NCBI RefSeq assembly: GCF_964204645.1
Contig: NC_134025.1
Coordinates: forward strand, 13,027,001-13,091,000
Origin: Tubulanus polymorphus
Taxonomy: Eukaryota > Nemertea > Palaeonemertea > Tubulaniformes > Tubulanidae
Reading direction: 5' to 3'
DNA: 64,000 bases
Part shown: one piece after another, positions 54,901 through 64,000 of the stretch
How the letters are laid out: every line of letters begins with the position of its first letter
How positions within the stretch are numbered: position 1 is the stretch's first letter
Notes under the pieces: model-generated
The model's database searches: none
Seen by the model: the letters and a program-made list of their open reading frames with translations, nothing else
What the model was told of the DNA's origin: nothing
Position numbers and translations under genes: made by a program

Positions 54901-56162
54901 GCTAGAAATTCATCAACCCGCCCATGAATGATGCCAAGTACCGAACAGAAAATGTAAGATTTCGAAGGATTTCAAATTTAGATTTTCGAATCGCGAAAGT
55001 CACAGGGAACCGAATTAAAATATTCTGGGCAGGGAAATGTCAATGTGTTTGGCAAGTCAGTTGGAGCAATATTGGCTTCATATGTTCGCCTAATTATGGT
55101 TAAAATTGACGTAGGAGCTAGTCGACATATGCTCGGTAGTATTGGAATTTTAATGAAGCTAAGTCTTCAACTACCAAGATAAAGTCTGGCGTGTTTACAC
55201 CAGCCCAGGTTGAGAGCTATGTGAACATGTGAAGTTGCTATGGAAATAAAGTGTTTGAACACTTCAGAAAGGAGACAAGAGCATCCTACCTGCAAAATCT
55301 CAGTCACTTGGTCATACTAAAATTTGAAGCGATAAAAAATTTGTTTCGAAGAGCATTAAATTGGATTTTTTCTCCGATAAGAATGCCGTTTCTCGCAGCC
55401 ACCTCCATCGACTTCAATTCAAAACTGTACGGTAGAAACGTGGCAAGCGTTAAATAATTGAGGGAACAAAATCATCTTCCAAAAGCGAATTTCTGTATCC
55501 ATTAGGAACCGGACCTGAACCAGCTCATTCTACATTTAATCAGATTTGATGATTAAACGAGTGTTACCGCTGCATGCCGACGTTGAGCTCATTGGCAAAA
55601 TTTTGAGCGAAACCATTTCTCATTGGCGATAATTCGCCTTGAAAAGTTCACGGCTCCGCCGAGAGAATCGGCAACATAGTTAAATACTCCCAAGGAACTG
55701 ACTTTGTTGATGGCAAGCACTGTGTCGGTTTCATATTTTTTGGAAGCAGCGTCAGTTCTCATTAGATTCTGTTACCTTTTATGGCATCATTTCAATTACA
55801 AGCTAATGGAACTGATAATTATTCAGTATAAAACATCGGGGCTTGGATAGGATGCAGGTAATTTCATTACAAACGCGTTTACACGTCTTCCCATCGAGTT
55901 CGCCAATGCAATTCACACCTTAGTTATCGCTTTTTACTCCGCAAAAGTGCCGAAGTAGGCAACTTTTGATACGATAGCTTACTGCATCTAGACGTAGTAG
56001 CGCTAAACTGAAGTAAAACTATTCTGTAACGCTGACAAACCATTATTGTTTAAGCAAGAGATTGGCAAGCAACACCAGTCAGACAAAATGTGCTCATCTT
56101 CATAAACTTTTGGTTACAACGACTTACTGAAATACCCTTTCCATCCAATAATCATGAAGCCC

Positions 56163-56313
56163 AGCGCACACGGGTAGATGCTAAGCAGTATTGTCGCTGA
56201 CGACTACTTGTCGGCCAACAAAAGTTGCCAGTGGCCGCGCACTAGGCGATATCTAGCGAATTAGTCACTTGCTACGAAAATCGTCTAGAAATTGCCTAGT
56301 GTGGGGCTGGCCA
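56163..56313. mobile_element. Foldback/MITE-like element with internal hairpin, about 150 bp
   Basis: The outer end CAGCGCACACGGG resembles the reverse complement of the right end (CAGCCCCACACTAGG). An inner copy, CGCACTAGGCGATATCTAGCGA near 56238, pairs more fully with the same right end (CACACTAGGCAATTTCTAGACGA in reverse complement), giving a hairpin over about 56237-56313. It is richer in G+C than its flanks. The family is not recognised. Confidence 0.4.
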
Positions 56314-59300
56314 TAGCCACCAGACAGATCAATGAACAATGTTTCGATGCTTTATAGCATCTTGTCGCCATCATAAGGAGCATTACTGTGGCGTGAACCG
56401 TTGAAATGGCAACCATTTTGTTGTCATTTTATGGTGAGCAATTGCATGATGCGAGTCAAGACAAATGACTGATCATAATCAACCATCTAATAGAATCTTT
56501 ATGTAGTGCATACATTCTGTAGAACCCATAAAATCAGTGCGCGCACACTTTTTGGTCATCCCCGAACAACATCTCGGGATGAATAAAGGAAGCTCGGCGA
56601 AGTTGTACCGCGCAATAAAACGAACTGCTTTCGCAGTCATTTGAGAATTGCTGGGAATATTTTGCGTTGATTATTCCGATTTTGAAACCTGGAACGAATA
56701 TATAAAGTCATAAAGACTCCCGCGGGTGGCTTTGCCACTTGAATAGCATGCAAGGAGCGAACCATCAGTACCATCAGTGAAAATATTATCCCATTCAATG
56801 TATGAAATTGAAGCCATTTCATGGTAATAGCAAACCTGGAGTGAGACACTGCACACTATGTTCACCAATGTGATTTGCATTCCTATCACCAGCGAGTTAC
56901 GAAGAACTAATCAAAACTTGATAGCTTTTACTCGAATTATTTCATTTTGATGCAATTCAGCAGTAGCATTTTTTATGTAATCATGCACCTAAAAACCCAT
57001 TAAAAACAACCTATGAAGTAAATTTGAAAGAAAGTTTAGCTTACCATAGACATGACTGCTCAGAGGAATATGAAATATCGTTATTAGTTATTCTGACCTA
57101 GATATAAGTATTTTTGTATCTCATTTCGTCCAATTATTGCATATACAAATCATAGCACAGTTCAAACGTATGATAGTCTGTCAAAATAGATATAACATGA
57201 GAAAGAGGGTGTTTAGAAGTGCCTTCCTCCCTCTCTCTACAGTGAATCAACCAGCATTTTGTCACTAGATAGGACATAGCATCGATGACTCAACCAGCTA
57301 GCGAGCAAGCACCCATAACATTAACAACGGCAATCAGCACTCAAAACTCTGGCATTTCTGAGTTGATTGAAGAAAATACCCCAGCACAGTAAATGAGTCA
57401 AGACCCTAATTACAAAACTCTGGAGCTACCATCACTGTGGCTTGGCAGTTCAGTCCACTTGAGACAGCAACATCAGTGTGGACATTTGTAGAGTCCAGTG
57501 TACAGGTGTGTCAATTCTCACCTGAACTCTAATTAGTGAGAGTGCAATTGTCCGGCCATGAAATTAGAGGATCACCACAGGAATTGAGATGTTTAGCCAT
57601 GTGCATCCTCATGATTCAGTATTAGATAATCTCACAGTACCGGCTGGCTATTGGTGTATACATCTCTTAACCAATCCTTGAAATTGGTCTCAGTGTTGTG
57701 GATGAAATATAATTCTCCTAGACTAGTTCAAAAAGCTCCTGTTAAATTTATAAAATAGATGACCAGAATATATTCACGTAAATAAAAAAAAAAACAATAA
57801 TCATAATTTTACAAAATTTCTTCATATTTAGACAAAGAACATAGAAACTTCTGTTGCTTTAAAAATTGTTTAAATTGTGGATTTTCCTGAAACAAAATAT
57901 AAGAACCTTACGTTTTTTCAATGCAAGATGCAAGTTTTCTTCTTGACATCCGCTAAAAGCTCTTCGAGGACATTATTCTTGTTTAGGGAATAGTCTTAAT
58001 TACAAGTGGCACATGATTGAGCACTCAGGACATTGGTGATTAATAACTAATACTGAGTAATTGCCACATAATAGAGTCTAGTTAATATCACAGAACTTGA
58101 CCAATTTCGCAGCTGAAGATCTGATAAAATGACTGGATTAGATACATTTACACTTCCTTTTCTGTCAGCAATAATTATTTGCATTATAGTGTGACGTATT
58201 TAGAATTCATTCCTCACGATTTCGAGCATTTAACTTATCCCTTTTTTCATCCCGTAGCGATTTCATTCTCGAGTCAATTCTCCAATTCGCATCAACGCAT
58301 TGAAACAAAAATTTCGTCGTCCTTTTATCAGCACCATCATCATCATAGCAAATACAATGCTTACGCTTTATACAACAATTGTCATTTGCGTATCTTGGTT
58401 ATGATTGAATTACAGGGGCCAGATAGGATATTACTGCACCGATCACTAAAATATCAATTTCGGTGCCAATTCACCGTATTGCGAATGATTATTCTGCATG
58501 CACTGCCGGAGCGAAGCCTTAAGTTGATTTGCTCCAGGACTTCATATGGACTGTAATTTAATTTCGTATAAAATCAGGAAAAAATAATCCCTTATGTGGG
58601 GCGATTATTAGATACTAGTGACTAAAGCATATTTAGCGCAAAGCATCATCGAGACACACCATGCAATGAACAAAAACACTCATCATTAGAGGAGAATTCA
58701 TCGGGCAATTTTCGTTCAAGTCAACGTTGCAGAAATTTCGCATAGCACACGATACAGAATTATAACATTTTAGGTAATGAGTTTTTCGTCTTTCGGGTGA
58801 AAAAATGATTATTTCGAATGGCGGTGCGGATTTTTTTGCACGTTACGCTATATAAGAGGACATCATTTAACGCGGGAACCCGGCAACAAATCACGGTGCG
58901 GAGACAACGACAACTACCAGGGAGAGTGTCATGTCACGCAAGTGGATTAACGCACAATGGGGTTCGTTTTGAAGCCGACAAGTTTGGCTCATTGCGACGA
59001 TCGCGACCGACCTCTCGCATGACTAGTGTTTGTAACCTGATCAAAATGAAGCCAATACCGAGCTGACTTAGCAAATTTGTCCAAATTCATCTAATAAAAT
59101 ACAAACGGTGATTGCACGCTAGCGAAAATGATCTCTTTTCCGACGCACGCATGACTTGAAATAGCCAATCTACGTTGGCAGTCTGTTGTGTCATGTGCGT
59201 CGATGATAGTTCATTTTTATGGCCCGGATTGGGTGCTACAGTTACGCAATAACTGCCTTCAGTGTGATGATCGAGATGGGAAAATGCCCATTGTCTACAT

Positions 59301-62300
59301 AATTAAGGTTTAAACAATTCGCCGAATATCAGTTGAGGGATTCGGATAAATTGTTTGATTACACAGTGCCGGAACATGCGAGAAAAGTCTTGCCAGGTTG
59401 AAACTTCTGATGAAACACTCAGTCAATTCCTGATTAGAATCTCAGCATGCCGAGAAAATATTCAGCTCAATTGAGAAGCCAAGATTCCATAAAAAGCCAA
59501 TTGCTCGTAGTAAATGAATACTGGCAATTATTCCTATGAATTAACACTCCCGATACCAGGTGAACATGCAAAATTTTCATCTGTATAAAATCTTTCATTT
59601 ACTTCCGTATCGTCAACGTTCCGAAGACATGCGATAGTACCATTTCAGACGCACGGATTCGCGTAGTTTCAGCTTGGTGAAAAACATGTCAGCAAATTAG
59701 AATATATGTTTACACGATATTGAGACGGATGCGAATTATGTCTTATGTCGCAATTGTGGAATGTCTCTTTTCGATTGTGTCAGCATTTGCCGTTTTGGGA
59801 TATACAAACGCGCCGCTAGAATCACAGACATGAAATCTTGAATCAACTGGAGTTTCAGTAAAACAGTTACTTTCTATTGAAACCCACAATCAAAAGACTA
59901 ACTATTAGATTAGTCTGACATTTCGTCTCAAATACTACAAGCCACTTTCAAGCTTCTCCCAGTTTTTTCAGCTACTCTCTACTAGTTTTTCTTTTAATTG
60001 TGGGCCTTCCTTCAGTTCAAACATCAACTCGCTGACTATGTTAGACTTTCTTGTTTTCAATTGAAATAAAGCATTCACATGAAATCTAGCAAAAATTATT
60101 TATGAAGTCTACCGACAATTAAACACATCTAATCTGTATGCTATTGTTTATTCAGTCATCCATTAGACGATGCATCCCAGTGTCTCGACAGTTAACGCTG
60201 CAAAATTCAAATTTCAAATACTTGGGGACGTACTTTATTTCGAAGTTGTTTTGGATTAGCGCTGTATAATGACATTTTGAATTTTAATGCAAATATCAAG
60301 CAAAGTTTGCAACCATTCAAAACCACATAACAAGAGCGATTTCGCTGGTACAAACCTCTCAGAGGACACGTTTCATCGGCATCACGAAGCCCATGTCTAG
60401 CACTTGGATTCGATCTTGAATGCGTTGAAATGCATGGTCTGCACATAAAATTCAAGTCTCTGTTCAAAAGTACTCACGCGCCCTCAAGAGATTACGTCAA
60501 CCGTGCAAACCCACTGCACAATGGCTACCAAGTCAAGAGTGGAACCACTTTTTCAGATGAACTAGAATTTTACAAACTGAATTTACTGCAAAAATGCCCC
60601 CCCCCCGATCCGAATGCATTATGCTCCTTGAAAACAAGCAGTGAAAACTGTCTTTACAGGTTCAAGCAGCTAATGCTGCATTCTTCAAATAAACAGCGCC
60701 AGACTAAAAGAGGTAATGCCTCTCTGTATGCTGGTTAACAACCTTCCGGAGGTAAATAAAATATATATTTTGTACTCGAGCCCTGGAAAGTGTGTCAACA
60801 GACAAACTCGCCATAAATTGAAATGCAATATGGTTGTTTGGCTCATAGAATACAAAGAGCAGCGTGTATGTACTCAGCATGTACACGGTGACATTGGCAT
60901 CAAAATACAAAATTCATAGTAATTTAACTGATCCAATTCATAAATCGATGAGAGAAAATTGTGTCTTAGTTGTTGATTAGATTGCTCAGAGAAATTCAAT
61001 TACGGGGTAAAGACTGAAAGCGCGCATGCATGAACGAGCAGTGTAGCCACGACTAGACTGAACCACGTCTGGCGTCTGGTCGGTCAGAGCTCGTACATCT
61101 CATCTGCTACCACAACAAAACATTTTGCACCAATCCACGCCATACAACCCAATGCGCTAAATGCAGAGATGGAAAATCACGGTTACACACATTCGTTAGA
61201 AACCTAGAAACCAAGATGATCAATAAATACGCTTTGTTGTTGGTAAGTTAAGTCAATCAACAAAGCAGTGCCACTACATTTGTCGACCGTCCTTGCAAGA
61301 TCCCCTTACGTGAGATACTGACGAAAAACTCATGTTCGATCATGACACGATTGTACAGCTTGATAATTATCACAGCCTTGTCGTGCAAATGCTCGGAATA
61401 AGCTGCAACTGCACCAATTCAGCGGTCAACTGCAGTGGACATTAGTGCATGGTGTTATCTACAGCCAGGAATATGCGTGAAGATAAAAATGTATCTATTG
61501 CTTATGATGATTGGTCATTGGTAACTGGATACGGCTCAAAACTTGGTTGAATCACACATAACCGTCTGAGCCTCACATGCTTCTTTCAAACAGTTCCCAA
61601 TATCCTTACGATTATTCATCTTACAAAAACTTTTCCGTTTGACGCTAGAAACTTTGTCTTGGGCACATCGCCCAATCATTTTATTCTCAGTTAAGCAAGA
61701 TGAAGGATCCAGCTTAAGCCCAAGCTAAATGCAGGGTGAATATGCAAGTGGGTTATGTCAGTCTTGCTCGTATCAATGAATTAACTATTTGAAAGTTAAG
61801 TTAAGTTATATTCTCTTCGTTCATTGCCAATGCAATGCAATAATTGCAAGGAAACAAACCATCGTTGAAAATGCCTTGACTGCACTTCCGATTTTCCTGA
61901 TGCAGGTTACTGCATTACATCATGACCTGGAAACCGATTGGAAAATTAAATCCAACTACACTCACACTTTCATACACTGGAGAGCTGAGAAATACACTAG
62001 AAGCGAATTCAACATTTCCAGCCTAGCTGGGTTCCTGTTGGCGTTTTCTTTTACCTGTGAACCAATTCCAGCGATAATTATATTCATCTTTTCATTTCCG
62101 ATCATTTTCCCATTAGCGCCGACTTGTCATAATCTTCGGGGTAATTGCATTACATCTTCAGCTGTTCTTCTGCAGCCAGGAAGGGATGCAATTTCAGCAT
62201 TACTGTTTTCCCAAGCCTAGCAACTTGCTATGCCACGAATCTAAGCTAACAAAGCATACTGATACATCTACCTTCCCTTGGCAACTGCAAACTAGTAACA

Positions 62301-64000
62301 ATATTTATATCCTCAACTCTGGTAGCTATTTCTCCAATAAACACAGCTTCCCATCCATCTAGTTCAGTAAGGCAGAATTAAAACTTAAGAAATTAGTAGG
62401 CTCATATCTTCCACTCCATTAAAGCCACGAGATATATATTCACTTGAAATATTCAGTCCCGGTTTTTATGTTCCGACTTTTAGACCTAAGACTGAAAGTG
62501 ATTTCTTACGGGAATTCAGCCATATAGAATATCAATGACAGTCGTTATTATTTTAGTTCGCTATCATGTTTTGTATCTCGAGAACGGAATGCCAAGAATG
62601 GTATTTAATATAACACCAAAAAGCATATCTTGACTTCCGTATTATTATGACAATGGATGGATAGCTTCCTACACACAAACATAAAAAATGAAGACCTCCC
62701 GCTCGCTGATGAATCTAATTGAAAGTTCAATAATATTCAACCCTACATTTGATTGGTTAAACCGCAAGTCAACGTACTTAATGTACCTGAAAATAGCGTG
62801 AGTTGAGTGATATAACTATCAACATGAATTACAGAGTATTTCATCAACAGATAATAGCTTATCATGGTACTTTTTAGTTATATGCCAAATATATGATCTT
62901 ATTGCAAATCCATTGTTCAGTACTTTTCATGGTCTAAGGTACTTCAGGTCCCAATGCTTAAAAAAAAGTTCTATTGACTTATGGAGTATTCACAATTAAT
63001 TTCAGAAAATATGTCAGCTCCGAAGTTTGACCTTGAGGTTTTATGTTGAGCCCAAGAGCATCCTTGGACTAGTGACTAGTCACACGCGGATCTTTCATAT
63101 GGCTTCAGTCATTGGTTAATGACTCTGCGTGTTGCCGAGGAACCACCACATACAATCCAGACATGGTATGATATTAAACCTAATCAAAATTCACGGCACA
63201 GTATTTTTCACATTAAACAGGCTGCGCCATTGTGTGAAATAACAGGATGGTAATCAGGGGATCAAAGCAAATGAAATTTCTGGTGAGCTCAACGCACTAA
63301 TGTTCGTTCTGTATTTGTCTCCTCATGCGATTTTATGGATGATACGGATGACGATATAACGAAAAGTAAAATGACTCTAAGCACGAATATAAATTGAAAC
63401 AATATCGCCATAACGGTTCTCAATTAAGAAGTTATGAATGTCTGAACCTATTTCTGATGCCATGAAACTGAAAAACTGCACGAATAATGAATCTTTTCCG
63501 AATCATTTTTGCCAGCAAAAACGACATTGTTCTTTAGATTGCAATACCTCCCAATGAATGCGGAAACCTATCGGTGTTTATTCCTCAAATCGCGTAAAAA
63601 TACTGTTATAAGTGTTATTTGGTATCCGGAACATTGTTCGGACAATCTGAAGTTCACAAACCATGCGCCGAATACAAACATTTTGACCAACCATAGTTGA
63701 ACTGAAGGAAGCCAATCATATCGATCATGTGATCTTATACCATGGCGACTTATGTCTTGACAAAAATACTATATACTATTCATTATCATCATGAATAAAA
63801 TCAGAATTGCAAGTACATTTCATTGAATACCAGACTCTGTCATCATTTCAAATCATATGACAGTTCTAGAATGCATCATACACCATGATGGCGCTTGATT
63901 TGATTGAAAAGTGTTTTAAGCCAAAAAGAGAACTTGCGCATCTCGGGATTAAATACATTTTTTTCTGATAAACAATATATATATTTATATATTTATTTAT

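Larger units (their letters stand above)
44990..64000 (-). other. Upstream intron (or 5' region) of the Meis gene, at least 19 kb
   Basis: No MEIS-domain exon was recognised here. I looked on the minus strand for reverse complements of the short conserved exons before the linker (those coding FEKCELAT, LRFHLLELEKVHELC and KGKMPIDLVIDD type motifs) and saw none, so those exons probably lie to the right of the window; a very short or divergent exon could have been missed. The stretch holds MEIS/PBX-like site groups (45498-45513, 51739-51961), a foldback element (56163-56313) and a 10-bp C run at 60597. Remaining open frames are short and have no domain I recognise. Confidence 0.75.

Noticed and set aside
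58818-59066. Arg-rich 82-codon plus-strand frame in a CpG-richer stretch
   Set aside because: No domain, and local base composition explains the Arg content.
61368-61377. TATCACAGCC, identical to the start of miR-2 family microRNAs
   Set aside because: The adjacent TGATAATTATCA is a loop-free palindrome and no normal pre-miRNA hairpin forms around it.
61789-62220. 143-codon plus-strand frame, the longest in the window
   Set aside because: TTG start, no domain recognised, A+T-driven hydrophobic composition; this length is expected by chance in 64 kb.

Overview
Animal genomic DNA, almost all non-coding. Three short exons on the minus strand show that the window lies inside a Meis/homothorax-class TALE homeobox gene. 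Read in transcript order (right to left) they are 44989-44845, 24678-24530 and 18260-18184. They join in frame (phase 1, then phase 0) through GT-AG introns and encode 124 whole codons plus two bases: the Ser/Thr-rich linker after the MEIS/PKNOX N-terminal domain, a mixed-charge basic segment, and the TALE homeodomain as far as the start of helix 3. The rest of the homeodomain, the C-terminus and the N-terminal domain were not found and probably lie outside the window.

Organism: A+T-rich DNA, introns of 6-20 kb, long (TA)n arrays, small inverted-repeat elements and scattered CpG-dense patches fit an invertebrate bilaterian. The linker differs from the vertebrate MEIS1-3 linker as I remember it. 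A spiralian (mollusc, annelid or brachiopod type) is a guess that the sequence cannot settle.

Layout: 1-18183 is intron downstream of the last visible exon. 18184-18260 is homeodomain exon 2. 18261-24529 is a 6.3 kb intron holding a probable MITE, a 33-bp near-perfect palindrome and a 76-bp tandem duplication. 24530-24678 is homeodomain exon 1. 24679-44844 is a 20.2 kb intron with an (AT)35 array, a 102-bp foldback element, an RFX-type palindrome and one unidentified 126-codon reading frame. 44845-44989 is the linker exon. 44990-64000 is upstream intron with MEIS/PBX-like site groups and another foldback element.

Nearly all other open frames have the length and composition expected by chance in A+T-rich DNA and are left out. 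I found no rRNA, tRNA, CRISPR array or bacterial-type system, and no convincing undescribed biological system. What deserves attention is cis-regulatory (MEIS, PBX and RFX motif groups inside a Meis gene) plus several small uncharacterised inverted-repeat elements.
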